A stretch of DNA of 64,000 nucleotides from Blakeslea trispora (GCA_025331445.1 JAIWNE010000107.1:52085-116084), one strand, 5' to 3'; shown: positions 31,069 to 41,725, counted from the first letter of the stretch. Notes: generated by a model from the letters alone, not told the origin. Numbers and translations: made by a program.

Positions 31069-31168
31069 TGTAGTATTCTGTGGAGATATATAAGGAAATA
31101 AAGATTGAAGAGGAGAAAGATGAGTTTTATTAAATTAAATTATAAAGAATATTTATAGTGTTCTGACA
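31069..31168 (-). repeat. 5' LTR of gypsy-4
   Basis: 100 bp. On the minus strand it contains CTATAAATATTC near its start and AATAAAA in the middle, enough for a TATA box and a polyadenylation signal. Confidence 0.88.
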
Positions 31169-31414
31169 GAATGTTAGCGCATCAGTAAAAATCATGCAAA
31201 CAATCATTGAAAAAAAAAGTTCATGCAAATAATCCTTCATATGTAAATTGAGGCATAGAAAGCATAAATTTTTATTCATACATAAGGGTATAGTCTATCA
31301 AGGAGAATCTTTTACAGTTGAAAGAATGGCCGACAAAAGTACGTGGCCATCTTGGTCTTGATTTTGGCTTAATTTCAATCATATTGAAGTGGTTATTATG
31401 CAACTGTAAAAGGA

Positions 31415-32770
31415 TCAGAAGGGTGTTAAAGGAGAGGAGAAGTAAGGAACGAATGTAGTGCTTTGATTATCCGGCATGTAACATGCAATGGCTCTACTGA
31501 ATGGATCAGCAGCAATCTGAACCATTTCAGGAAACTGAAACCAATAATCCATTGAAATGGAATTAGCTTCACTCGCCAATTTTTTTTCGATGCTTTCGAA
31601 GGTACCAGAAAAGATATGGCTAGGGTCTGGAGAGCTTCCAAACACAGACTTGTAGAATGACTCTTTTTGTCTTAGGAATGAAAGCATCTCGCTTTTGATC
31701 ATCGCAAACTGGTCTTCATCATTGATTATGGCATAAGAGAGAGCTCTGTAGCCACAGTTGCCGTCAGACTTAGGGTTGAAATACCCAGTTACCTGGCTCT
31801 TTGAGAGTCCCTTGGGCAAAGGAACACCAAGTTTAGTTAAGATGAAAGATTCAGTACCAAGTTTGTTTCATAGATCGCAGTTAGTTACCTTTTGGCGGCT
31901 TGACTTCTTTTGTGTTTTCTGCTGCTTTAACCTTTGCTTCCTCTTTCTTTTCTTGAACAATCTTGTCCAATTCTCTCTCAAGAGCGATTTTCTTTCTAGT
32001 TGTATTCTTTGGTCTCTCCTTGGTTGTACACAGTACCGGAGGAGGAAGAATACTTTCGACCTGACAATTGTCAGCAAATTCTTCTACGAGCGCCTTCAAC
32101 TTATATCCAAGACAGGCCGTTTCTTGCTTGGTTTGCAACTCCCTTGTTAGATTGTCAAGCAACTGAAATTGTGCTTGAACATATCTAACTTCCGGATGCT
32201 GTTGCTCGGGTAGTTGTCGGCTGTCCCTTTTAGCAACACGATCAGCAATAGTCGCGACTATGAAATGTTAAAATGAAATGCTGTCTAATACTTGCATGCA
32301 ATTTTACCTCAACCGTTATGATAAATAATATGCCAGCGTTGGTTGACTGCTGACAAATAAATTGGTCTCTCATATGCTTCCAATTTATGTCTGCTTGGCA
32401 GACGAAAAGCCTTACGCATGACGCATAAACATCCACTGGTTGCAGGGTCAATATGCGAGACATGATTAGGATCCATTTTGCTAGCCAACGAATTAATTAC
32501 TTCAAAGCGGAAACGGTTGAAGGCGTAGTTGGTTATCCGTCCTCTCAAGCTCTGCATCTTGTCCTTTACTTCTTGGCTGACATCATCTTTCAACACAGTC
32601 TCAAAAAGCGACTCACAAATTGCTTGTCGGTTGCGATACACTACCTACGTTCATGGATTTAATGCTCACTAACAATTAGCACTAGTAGCCACATAGAACT
32701 TTCCCGACTTTCAACCCAATTGCGGATCTGTCGTATTTGGGCATATACAGAAGCCAGAACGACTTATCAC
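31415..32770 (-). pseudogene. MULE-2 transposase C-terminal half with OTU protease domain
   Basis: Order on the minus strand: remnants of the NTT-containing end of the MULE core (near 32730); 32641-32309 with YAFNRFRFEVINSLASKM and a SWIM-like CLCVMRKAFRLPSRH; 32162-31881 with KERPKNTTRKK and a Lys/Glu-rich coil; and 31819-31415 with SDGNCGYRALSYA, the Cys motif of OTU deubiquitinase-like proteases. MULEs with C-terminal OTU-type proteases are known from plants and fungi. The DDE part is missing: the gene is cut at about 32770 by another transposon end. Gaps between the pieces may be introns; some stops remain. Confidence 0.75.
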
Positions 32771-33136
32771 TACGGCTCAAGCGGGTGGGCTGATGGCCCA
32801 ATTTTTGGGCCATCAGCCCAATCGGTCTACTAACAAATCGAATGGGTTAAAATTCGTTTAGCCCAATTTTGGTAGATTGGCCCATTTTTTGACTGCTTAA
32901 AAACATTAGTATACCGCTTTGAAGACCAATGATGATCGTTTATATAATTGAAATGGAGCTTTAGCATCAAATGAAAATGCAAACATTAAATAGGTTTAAA
33001 TGATCATGTTCTATGTGGATAAATAATAAACAGACTAATGATTTGTCAGTATTCCTTAAAGTAAGCTTGAATACTACTGGATCACCTAGTATTACAGGCC
33101 AATCATGTTCGTTACATTGCGTCTTTTTTATAATTG
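32771..33136. mobile_element. unassigned, probably hAT-like transposon end
   Basis: It begins abruptly in the MULE-2 frame with TACGGCTCAAGCGGGTGGGC and repeats GGCCCA/TGGGCC motifs, including a perfect 15 bp hairpin at 32787-32819. Motif-rich ends like this resemble the hAT ends elsewhere in the window. The partner end is not visible; the segment is bounded on the right by element A copy 3. Confidence 0.4.
32787..32819. repeat. perfect 15 bp hairpin
   Basis: GGGCTGATGGCCCAA pairs with TTGGGCCATCAGCCC around TTT. Confidence 0.9.
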
Positions 33137-34045
33137 TAGGCAAATCAGGCTTCTTTAATTTTATTAATTTGAATCAAATAAATGCTATATATGGATTCTT
33201 CTTTAGGCTGATTTGTAGCTCAGATGTTCTTTTTGGCAATAGGGATGCTGCATCAGGTGTTTTCAGATTGATTGGCATGCTTGGCTTTGATACAGGTACC
33301 TTTTGGAACCATCAGAAGCAGTATAGAAAGCAGAAATGAGTTAATTTTCATGATTAGAGCCTTCAGTAAGCATCTTAATCGCTTTGCAGTAGCTGCGCTT
33401 GAAAAATATTCAGCCTAACCGAACTTTTTTTTCTCGTAATTTTTTTTTTCTTGACAGCCATTTTAAAGCAACATGCAAGGTCATGAGCAACACCAAGTAA
33501 GAGATCACTCGTTGCCAGTATACACAAGAGTCAGAAACAATAAAGGAAGAGAGTAAATAGCATAGAAAGTCTAAAAAACCAAAAAAAAATAAAGATGAGA
33601 CGCGATCCTTTACACATGTAGTTTGTCATGAGCATGTTGATTCCGTTATATGCGATTAGGTACCTCATGAGTCCAGCCAACAGTGAGAGCAACAGTCAGA
33701 AGAAAATATTCGATAAAGAAAAATTCATTTGGTAAGATAGCAGAGTCAAAATAATCTGGAGGCCGTATTTCACTTGTCGCAAAAAAGATTCAAAGAGATG
33801 AGGCAACCTCATCTGAGATGGAGCGCACATGTAAGCATGAGCAACAACATGAAGACACAAAAAAAGAAAAGCACAAGCAGTAAAGTTGGAAAGAACTCCA
33901 AGTTCAATCAAAAAGAGATTTGGCAAGCTTTAAAAGCACAAACCATAGTAATGGAAGGTGAATAGGCGGATAAAAAGCATTTCTTGAAGATGAGATAGAG
34001 AGATGGCGATATGGGAAGAGACCCAGTACTTAAACAACGGTATAG
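33137..34045 (-). mobile_element. element A copy 3, first part
   Basis: Inverted match to about 22090-22985 of copy 2. It is interrupted at TA 34046-34047 by mariner-2 and resumes at 41828. An ORF at 33013-33339 shares a stretch (LIGMLGFDTGTFWNHQKQ) with the antisense of copy 2, but copy 1 breaks it, so it is treated as noncoding. Confidence 0.8.
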
Positions 34046-34375
34046 TAGAGTGCATCTTTTTTTAAATAGAAAATTTTTGGGCCATTTTTTGGATTTTTTT
34101 CAAAATGTATAGGAAAGATTGGATTTGACTTTTTTTAAACTCTGCTTCCGTAGAAGTGTTCTAAATACATTTATCTATAAACGTACGGTGAAAAAGTTAC
34201 TAAGCTTCTGCAAAAAAAAATTTGTTTGCCTTCAAAGTTGAGGTCCTTAAGCTGGTAGAGCAAAATATGTCCACAATATTTTACTGCACTGTGTTCCAAT
34301 TCGGTATTTGAATTTTTCTATTTTAAACCTTCAGCCAATCAAATTGCTTCGTTTGCTGTTCCGCAAATAAAATCG

Positions 34376-34689
34376 TGTTGTGACCGGGTCTTTTGTACCT
34401 ATTGTCTTTATAAATTCCTCTAGTCGTTACTTTTCTTGACTATAATCCAACAACCCTATCGACTTAGGAGTGCTAGATAATTCGAATCTTAAGGGGATAA
34501 AAAGGCGCTTCTTTATTAAAGTTATGTGATCAAATATTTATAAAAGTGTAGGGTATTACCATGTAATACCCTAACACCTCCTACACATATGTGACCTGTG
34601 TGTTCACTAAAATCTCTATATGTTCTTATACTTAAGGTGGGTAGTAGACGGAGCTAAAATATACAATTCCTAACTTTCACCGCACAACA
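34376..34689 (-). repeat. 3' LTR of gypsy-3
   Basis: 314 bp; identical by eye to 40700-41013. It contains the inverted pair AGGGTATTAC and GTAATACCCT. Confidence 0.95.
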
Positions 34690-34700
34690 TCACATCCCCT

Positions 34701-37700
34701 CTACTCTACTGTCTTGACTTTGGAGTAGAATTTCAACTCTGCTGCGTGCCTTGGTCTTTCTTTGTATATTCTTAGTTGATTAGCGTGATACGCATAGGGC
34801 ATTCTCATTTCACCATCTTTGATAATATATACGTCTTGACCAACACTTTTATCTACTCGAAAGGGTCCATACCACTTAGGCAGCAACGATGTTATCGTAT
34901 TAGGCATTTGGCGATCTAATACCATAACCAAGTCACCAATATGATACTTAACATTCTTTGTTTTCTTGTTGTAATTGTTGATCATCTTGCTCTTGTACTT
35001 TTGTATATTTAACTTGGCTTTGGGAATCAGATTGTTATTGAGTTCGACAATTTCGCTGATTCTATATAAAAGGTAATGGTCATTGTTATTCATGTCTTCT
35101 AGCGTAAGACCATCTTGATCGTCTATATCACTTGTATCGCGAGGCTGTTTTCCATATGTCAAAAAGAAAGCCGAATACCCATGATCATCCTTAGGACTGG
35201 TTCTCATCACAAACAACGCTGCTGGCAACCACATGTCCCAGTGTCCCTGATATTGTAAAGCGTATTTCTTGAGAATACCTTTGAGTATACCATTATACCT
35301 TTCCACTTTTCCTTGACCTTGTGGATGATAAGGCACTCCGAATCTCAATTGAATACCATATGAACTCATCATCAACTGTTTCACCTCTTCTGTGTTAAAA
35401 TGTGTTCCGTTGTCACAATGTATTTGCACCATCAGACCATATTGGCAAATCCATTCAAAGATAGACATACAAGTGAACTTTGAACTTTGCGTGGGAGTAG
35501 GCTTGCAATCAACCCATCCAGTAAACTTGTCTACTATTACTAAGGCAGCATTGTTTCCAGACTCAGTTAATGGTAAATTCACATAATCCATAGTGATATG
35601 GGAGAAGGGTCCTTCTTGCGCTGACTTTGGGTTCAAATTTAAAGGAACTGGAGGGTTTCTGGGTCCAAAGTTTTGACATATGTAACATGACGATACATAT
35701 CTCCTAACAGTATCATAGTATCCTACCCAGTAATATTTTCCTTTGATCTTATCAAACGTTCTCTTGATACCAGCATGTCCAGCTAACAGATGATCATGAA
35801 CTTCTTTGAGTGTCTCTTCAACTTCATGTGGCCTCAAAACTCTTCTTCTTCCAAATGTACTATTAGCTTTCTTGTACAACCAGTCGTTCACAACTTCGTA
35901 TGACTGAGCCTTATTCTTGATTGCTGTTCTATGTCCATTGGTACAGTCTTTTGGTAGTTGCCATACCGTCAAATAGTTCCATAATTCTTGGTACTCTTGT
36001 TCAGACATTCCGTCAGTATACTGGAATTTCTCGGCATCGGATTGCACCTCTTTTACTTTCTTATTCTTCTGTGAGTCAGATTCACCTTCGCCTTCATGAC
36101 CTCTTTTGATTGTGTTCAATGGCAGACTGTAATCTTCAAGTATTTCTTCCAACTCAGGTCCTTGAGAATACTTTGACTCTAATCTGGAGAGAGCATCAGC
36201 ATTAGCATTAAGCTTTCCAGGACGGTAGACTATGTCAAAATCATATGCTAGTAATGACGCTTGCCAGCGGACCACCTTTGCAGAGGCTTCTTCATTGAAT
36301 TTTATCAAATACTGCAGACTCTTTTGATCAGTATAGACCGTGAATTTTCGTCCGAGAAGATAGACCTTAAAGAAATGGATGAAGTAGACTATGGCAAGAA
36401 ACTCCTTTTCATATATGCTGGTTCGTTTTTCTGCATCAGTTAATCCCTTGCTTCCGTAATACACCGGTCTTACAAACGACCCATCTTCATCTTCTGCTTG
36501 GGATAATACACCTCCAATGCCAGTATTAGAAGCGTCTGTAAATAAGATGAAGGGCTTCGAAAAGTCCGGATGTTTCAACACATGATCACCCGTAAGAAGA
36601 TCCTTACATGCTTGAAAGGCTTTCTCTTGTTCAGATCCCCATATGAACGGCACATTTTTCTTTTTTAACTGATTCATAGGAGCTAGGATTTCAGATAAAC
36701 CTCTCAGGTATCTCCTATAGTACTGTATCATGCCCACAAATCTGTTGATGTCAGTCACACAGGATGGCTTAGGCCACTTTAAGATTCGTTCCACCTTCGC
36801 TTGGTCCATTTTGAATCCTTCTTTGCCTACGATATGTCCAAGTAATTTCACTTCATGGTATCCAAATTTACACTTCGATATCGATAGTGATAAATTTGCC
36901 GCCTTGGCTTTTCCCAGGACCTCGTCAAGATGTTGTAGATGATCTTCAAATGTCTTGGAGAATACTAAGCCATCGTCGATGTAGATCATGAAAAATCTGT
37001 TCAACTCATCAAAGAATATCTCATCCATGTATGATTGCCATGCTTGAGGACTAACTTTCAGACCCATAGGAAGTCTTTTCCATCTATACTGTCCAAAGGT
37101 AGTTGCAAAACCCGTATAGTCACGGCTATTCTCATCAATTTCCAACTGCCAGAAACCTTTAAGGCAATCGAAAACTGAGTAATATGAAGCATCCGCCAAT
37201 AAAGTGAACATTGCATTGATGTTTGGAATAGGGTATCCCGTGTCGAGAACAGCCAAATTTATAGGACGGTAATTTAAGCATAATCGATATGGATCCTTTT
37301 GACCGGCTATTGGCTCAACTATTCTCACTTCCACAATGTGTCGACTTGTAGTTCCATTGGAGTACTGTAGCTCCTCCATTGTACTAAGTTCGATGTCTTC
37401 GTTTCTTTCAACATGATCCATTGTTTTTGTTGATCCTAACTTGACAACCCAGACAGCCTTTGGGCTCGGATCCTTGGGGTTTGCAATGATTTTGGGGGTC
37501 CGTTTCATAGGCCTATACCGTCTTCTCGGTCTCTGCTTTTCTTTGTCGTTCGGAACAAGTACTACGGCTGCAGCCCATGGTCCAGAACATGGTTCAATCA
37601 TGTCTAGTTCAATCAGTTGTCTGATATATGTCTTGAGCCATTCGTTTGCAGAGATGGGCAACATTCTTGGAGTCACTTTCACGGGTCTAACATCACTCTT

Positions 37701-39443
37701 AACATTGATCACATAAGGGGCAACCTTCAAAGACTTTATTTCTTTTAATGAAGTAGCAAAAACATTTTTGTGTTTACGCAGAACTTTTCTTAAGGCCTCT
37801 TGTTGTTCTGTACTAAGACTAGGATTTATGTCCCAATTTAAGTCACCTTGATCATTGATTGTATTGACTTCAAACTGTTCAATAATCTTCATCTTTGCAT
37901 CAGTAGTAGGACCATTTTGGACACCGTTAATTCTAAGACTGATGTTGTTGGCCATGTACGAATCAATTGAGACTCCAACAGCGGCTAACTCAGTTTTTGT
38001 CGGTTCGAATATAGGACCATCGAGGAAAGTAGGAGGTAAAATACTTTCATCACCCTCATGTTGACTAATGTATTGATCTGTAAGGAAATCCATCAGCTTA
38101 TCCAGTGATCTGTAGATGGGAACACCTTCCGGAACATTTGCCTTTGCAAAGAGTGAACCAATCTTGGTGCCTTTCTCCAACTTGAAATTTGTCAGAGACA
38201 CATTCACAATGACAACGCAATATGGTTCGTTATTGTTATCCTTGGCCATCAATGTGGGTACGAGATACAGTCCCTTTTTAAAGTATAAGTCAGAACTAGG
38301 TTGCAACACCATGTCTTCTTTCCATTCTTCTGTGTCTTCATCAATTTTTAACCAGAGCAGTTGTGCATCACCTGGCGCAAATTCACATTCATATTCAACG
38401 GTAATGTCCTTGATGTTTTTATTGGTCTTGTTCGTGGTTACTGCGACTGGAATGATCAACTGATCATCCACTTCTTGGTTCACCGTAGCTCCGTTGTTAG
38501 CCTGAGTGTCCACCTTGTACTGATTACCATTTTTGAAGAATGTCAAACTATGTTCTAGTGGATTTGCTAGAACATTGGCGCCATAAAGGAAATCCATTCC
38601 TAATAACATAGGAGTACATGGGTTCTTGGTAACACAGAAAGTGTGGATGATTTCAATATCCTCAGAGAAGGTCAGCTTCAACTTGACAACACCGCAAAGA
38701 ATATCAATATCACCTCCAGCGTACTTAAGAGTCTTGTTCGTAGGATGAATATCCGCTTCTTTTCCTAGCTGTTTAACCATTGCTAGAGAGATGATAGAGG
38801 CCACTGCACCACCGTCAATGAGGAATTCCACTTCTTGCGTCTGATTGACCTTTACCAGAACAGATTGCAGCATCACTTCTTGCAGATTTATTTGAGACGT
38901 ATCAATCTTGAGCTTGTCAATATGATTAACCATAGCCATATTGTTGATATCCATTTTCTCTTCGGTTCCGGGAGATACTACGGGCTTTCTTCTGGAATTT
39001 ACCGGCTGTCCTCCCATTAAGTTCAAAGACTGATGCCACAATTCTGGAGCATGATACCAGAGCTGCGGAAGAGGCATAGTTATGTTTGTTCCCCATAAGA
39101 GTTCCGCCATGTCTACCTGCTTGACTTGTTTGTTCGTATCAAGCATCATAGGGAACTGTCTTTCCAGTTTTCTTGCAACCGAGGGTGGTATCTCGCCACG
39201 CGCTTTGGCCTCATCATCTTCCTTCTTGTATAAGGCTTTGGCTTCTCTAGCTTTCTCGAGATTTCTTAATTTTACGGCTCTTAATTCCTCCGGGGTTTTC
39301 TTGACAGCATTACTGGTGGTGGCTACGAGTTGATGTGACATATTGGTTTTGTTGGTAACGGGGGAACTAGCGAATTGAATGATGTTTACTTCGCTTCTTG
39401 GACTTTCGGTTATTTCTGTAGGATTTATATTAGAAGGCTCCTC
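34701..39443 (-). CDS. gypsy-3 Pol: protease, RT, RNase H, integrase
   Basis: The first ATG (39341) gives 1546 residues; the frame is open upstream to about 39443, overlapping the end of gag in the -1 frame, so frameshift expression is likely. Retropepsin near 38820 has FLIDGGAVASII (D-G-G triad) and MLLGMDFL. RT has LCLNYRPIN, FDCLKGFWQL and YIDDGLVF (near 36980). RNase H has FTDASNTGIGGVLSQ and YTDQKSLQYL. Integrase has an HHCC domain (HDHLLAGHAG...CYIC) and a core with HCDNGTHF and GQGKVERYNG, then a basic C-terminal domain. An extra 88 residues sit between RT motifs (about 37293-37557). No internal stop. Confidence 0.95.
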   Translation of the reverse strand, partial: EEPSNINPTEITESPRSEVNIIQFASSPVTNKTNMSHQLVATTSNAVKKTPEELRAVKLRNLEKAREAKALYKKEDDEAKARGEIPPSVARKLERQFPMMLDTNKQVKQVDMAELLWGTNITMPLPQLWYHAPELWHQSLNLMGGQPVNSRRKPVVSPGTEEKMDINNMAMVNHIDKLKIDTSQINLQEVMLQSVLVKVNQTQEVEFLIDGGAVASIISLAMVKQLGKEADIHPTNKTLKYAGGDIDILCGVVKLKLTFSEDIEIIHTFCVTKNPCTPMLLGMDFLYGANVLANPLEHSLTFFKNGNQYKVDTQANNGATVNQEVDDQLIIPVAVTTNKTNKNIKDITVEYECEFAPGDAQLLWLKIDEDTEEWKEDMVLQPSSDLYFKKGLYLVPTLMAKDNNNEPYCVVIVNVSLTNFKLEKGTKIGSLFAKANVPEGVPIYRSLDKLMDFLTDQYISQHEGDESILPPTFLDGPIFEPTKTELAAVGVSIDSYMANNISLRINGVQNGPTTDAKMKIIEQFEVNTINDQGDLNWDINPSLSTEQQEALRKVLRKHKNVFATSLKEIKSLKVAPYVINVKSDVRPVKVTPRMLPISANEWLKTYIRQLIELDMIEPCSGPWAAAVVLVPNDKEKQRPRRRYRPMKRTPKIIANPKDPSPKAVWVVKLGSTKTMDHVERNEDIELSTMEELQYSNGTTSRHIVEVRIVEPIAGQKDPYRLCLNYRPINLAVLDTGYPIPNINAMFTLLADASYYSVFDCLKGFWQLEIDENSRDYTGFATTFGQYRWKRLPMGLKVSPQAWQSYMDEIFFDELNRFFMIYIDDGLVFSKTFEDHLQHLDEVLGKAKAANLSLSISKCKFGYHEVKLLGHIVGKEGFKMDQAKVERILKWPKPSCVTDINRFVGMIQYYRRYLRGLSEILAPMNQLKKKNVPFIWGSEQEKAFQACKDLLTGDHVLKHPDFSKPFILFTDASNTGIGGVLSQAEDEDGSFVRPVYYGSKGLTDAEKRTSIYEKEFLAIVYFIHFFKVYLLGRKFTVYTDQKSLQYLIKFNEEASAKVVRWQASLLAYDFDIVYRPGKLNANADALSRLESKYSQGPELEEILEDYSLPLNTIKRGHEGEGESDSQKNKKVKEVQSDAEKFQYTDGMSEQEYQELWNYLTVWQLPKDCTNGHRTAIKNKAQSYEVVNDWLYKKANSTFGRRRVLRPHEVEETLKEVHDHLLAGHAGIKRTFDKIKGKYYWVGYYDTVRRYVSSCYICQNFGPRNPPVPLNLNPKSAQEGPFSHITMDYVNLPLTESGNNAALVIVDKFTGWVDCKPTPTQSSKFTCMSIFEWICQYGLMVQIHCDNGTHFNTEEVKQLMMSSYGIQLRFGVPYHPQGQGKVERYNGILKGILKKYALQYQGHWDMWLPAALFVMRTSPKDDHGYSAFFLTYGKQPRDTSDIDDQDGLTLEDMNNNDHYLLYRISEIVELNNNLIPKAKLNIQKYKSKMINNYNKKTKNVKYHIGDLVMVLDRQMPNTITSLLPKWYGPFRVDKSVGQDVYIIKDGEMRMPYAYHANQLRIYKERPRHAAELKFYSKVKTVE

Positions 39444-39448
39444 TTCAC

Positions 39449-40602
39449 CTAAAGCACAAGGGAGCCCTTTTGAAAATCCTGTCCCGCTTCGCCTTCAGAA
39501 ACCGTATTAACATTTCTAGGATAGTTTGTCTGTCCCCTTAAGGGGCAATTCCCACCACAATGGTTACTATTGGTACAAGTGCGACAAGGTTGTGAACATT
39601 CTCTCCCAAGATGACCACTTGTTGGCAATTGAAACAACGAGGAGCTCCATCGACCCATTTGGAACCCGTGTTACCAGAGGAACTTGTACCTGTAGCCTGA
39701 TTTCTAGTACCTCGTTCCACTGCTACAACTCTATCCTTGAGCGCAGCCAGGTCATTCTCAATATCCTCCAACTTGTCTAACTTGCTCAGCACAAGGGATT
39801 CGAAGTCCGAGTTCTTGGATTGGTAGCCATTGTTACGTTGGTAAATTTGTCCTTCATTGCCTTGAGTTTTGTGCTGGTGTCTTGTGTTATGACCATTAGG
39901 CTTTCGAGTAACATTGTTTACTTGCACTATGGCTCGGGTTTCTCCTTCAGGAAACATGACACCCATCGTTTTCTTCTTATAGAGACAGGTCTCAGCCCAC
40001 ATGAGTAACTTGGTTAATCCTTCGAAGGAGTCCATTGCTTTCTTAGCTTCAGTATTGAAAGGATCTTTGGTTTTCATCTCACAAAACTTAGCAACTTCAG
40101 GGCGTAAGCCTTTGATGACTTCACGGATCTGTTGCTTGTCTTTAACATCAACTTGATAATCCCCGGTTCTTTGAAAGAGGTAACGCTTGTGTTCGAGATA
40201 TTCAGTAGGTAATTCTTCATCATCTTGTCTTCTATCTTCATACTGCTGCACATAAATTTCTAGCCAATCTTCAGTGACATAACGTTCTCTAAACTTGGTT
40301 AGAAGACCTTCGTTATCCTTCGTATCTTCAAAGGGCATGGCCTCATAGTTTGGATCGTTTTTAATGTTATTTTCAGCCCAAGTGTCAGCCAGTCCAACAA
40401 GATTCAGTAAGAACATCTCTTTCAGTCTTTCATCCGACTTCCAATTGTTCCACTTGGCTACTCTTTTGTAGGACTCTATGAAGAGCATTGGGTCTTGACT
40501 AGAAGCCATTCCAGAGAATTTGGGGGCTTCCTTGAAGTTGGTCTCTCCCGTAGTGACGGTGATGTATTTGTTTGACTCTTTGTCTAGCATCAATACCGAC
40601 AT
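39449..40602 (-). pseudogene. gypsy-3 Gag with one-base frame break in the zinc knuckle
   Basis: ATG 40602 starts a 354-codon frame with Gag core motifs (FIESYKRVAKWNNW, LNLVGLADTW, TEYLEHKRYLFQRTGDY), a coiled region (LSKLDKLEDIENDLAALKDR) and CFNCQQ. There the knuckle continues (SGHLGREC, CRTCTNSNHC) only in the neighbouring frame, which runs to TAG 39449. In gypsy-2 both parts share one frame, so a one-base loss near 39618 is the likely cause. Confidence 0.85.
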
Positions 40603-40679
40603 TTGCGTGCTTGTAATTGCTTCTTGTTTCTAGTTTCTTGATTCTATAATTTATAAGAACTATTGTCTATTGATTAGGT

Positions 40680-40697
40680 CGCCCAGCTTCTCCACCA
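40680..40697 (-). promoter_or_regulatory. primer-binding site of gypsy-3
   Basis: TGGTGGAGAAGCTGGGCG, two bases from the 5' LTR, shared exactly with gypsy-2. Confidence 0.65.
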
Positions 40698-40699
40698 AA

Positions 40700-41013
40700 T
40701 GTTGTGACCGGGTCTTTTGTACCTATTGTCTTTATAAATTCCTCTAGTCGTTACTTTTCTTGACTATAATCCAACAACCCTATCGACTTAGGAGTGCTAG
40801 ATAATTCGAATCTTAAGGGGATAAAAAGGCGCTTCTTTATTAAAGTTATGTGATCAAATATTTATAAAAGTGTAGGGTATTACCATGTAATACCCTAACA
40901 CCTCCTACACATATGTGACCTGTGTGTTCACTAAAATCTCTATATGTTCTTATACTTAAGGTGGGTAGTAGACGGAGCTAAAATATACAATTCCTAACTT
41001 TCACCGCACAACA
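40700..41013 (-). repeat. 5' LTR of gypsy-3
   Basis: 314 bp; followed by TSD ATCG and then mariner-2 sequence. Confidence 0.95.
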
Positions 41014-41079
41014 ATCGTATCAAAAAATACAGGAACTTGTCAAAATTTAAAATTTCCATTTTCATTACACACAAAAACA

Positions 41080-41725
41080 ATGCCCAAAGTATCATCCCCA
41101 AAAGAAAAGCATGCAAGAAAAAACAAACGAGTACCGAAAAATCCATGCAAAAACTCATGCTGTAAGTTGTCTGCTAGACAATTGCATTTTATACGACATT
41201 ATAGTAACATTCAATATAAGGGTGGAGAAAAGAAGAAATATTTCGTAGGCATTAGAGGTATTCTTGCGGATCGTAAGCTTTTCTTGAACGAACAAGAGAG
41301 ATACGCCATGGTCCGTTATTGCAACAATGTGACCGTTGAATCTCGCAGGTGTTGTGCTGTTCACCTTTTGGAAGTTTAGCCGGACTTTCCTCAGCAGAAG
41401 TCCATCCTTGCCGAAGTTATCGAGAACAAGGGCTTTATTTCTGAAATGTACCCAAAGTACCACTGCAAATGTAATTGGATTGAGCGGTACTGGGGCGCTG
41501 CCAAGAGAGAAGCACGCCGGGAGTGTGATTATTCCTTCTAATCACTGGATAGGAATATTCACAACTTCTGATGAGCAGCCATTAATTATCAGAAAATTCT
41601 TTAATAAGAGTTTTGCATACATTCGAGCTTATGCACAAGGCAAAGACGTTAAAGAAACTTTCGCTCTGGTTGAGCAATTCTCAAAGTTGCATAAGTCTCA
41701 CAAAAAATTGAGAACCAACCAATAA
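41080..41725 (+). pseudogene. mariner-2 transposase remnant
   Basis: A start MPKVSSPKEKHARKNKR mimics the basic N-terminus of the mariner-1 enzyme. It soon passes, with most of the middle deleted, to RCCAVHLLEV and then in another frame YPKYHCKCNWIERYW and ECDYSF, the third catalytic motif of the same family. A final frame change gives AYAQGKDVKETFALVEQF to 41725. Both the first and second catalytic Asp regions are missing. A non-functional, internally deleted gene. Confidence 0.82.

Larger units (their letters stand above)
26882..31168 (-). mobile_element. old compact Ty3/gypsy element gypsy-4 with 100 bp LTRs
   Basis: LTRs 26882-26981 and 31069-31168, TGTARTATT...TTCTGACA, about 87% identical by eye; TSD GAAT (26878-26881 and 31169-31172). 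A primer-binding site TGGTGAGGCTACC follows the 5' LTR on the minus strand, and ATG 31038 begins gag. Total 4.3 kb. Frames are broken in many places. Confidence 0.9.
34376..41013 (-). mobile_element. Ty3/gypsy retrotransposon gypsy-3, nearly intact
   Basis: LTRs of 314 bp (34376-34689 and 40700-41013), TGTTG...CAACA, identical by eye. TSD ATCG (34372-34375 and 41014-41017). Leftward gag (40602-39449) and one long pol (about 39450-34701). Same clade and primer-binding site as gypsy-2. Recent insertion, although gag has a one-base frame break. Confidence 0.95.

Noticed and set aside
33013..33339. ORF conserved between 33013-33339 and the antisense strand at 22780-23001
   Set aside because: Conservation follows the repeat copies; copy 1 (11580-11830) breaks the frame, and composition is not protein-like.
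39449..39480. AAAGGGC as gypsy-3 gag-pol slippery heptamer
   Set aside because: In correct phase, but G-rich heptamers slip poorly and the equivalent site is absent in gypsy-2.
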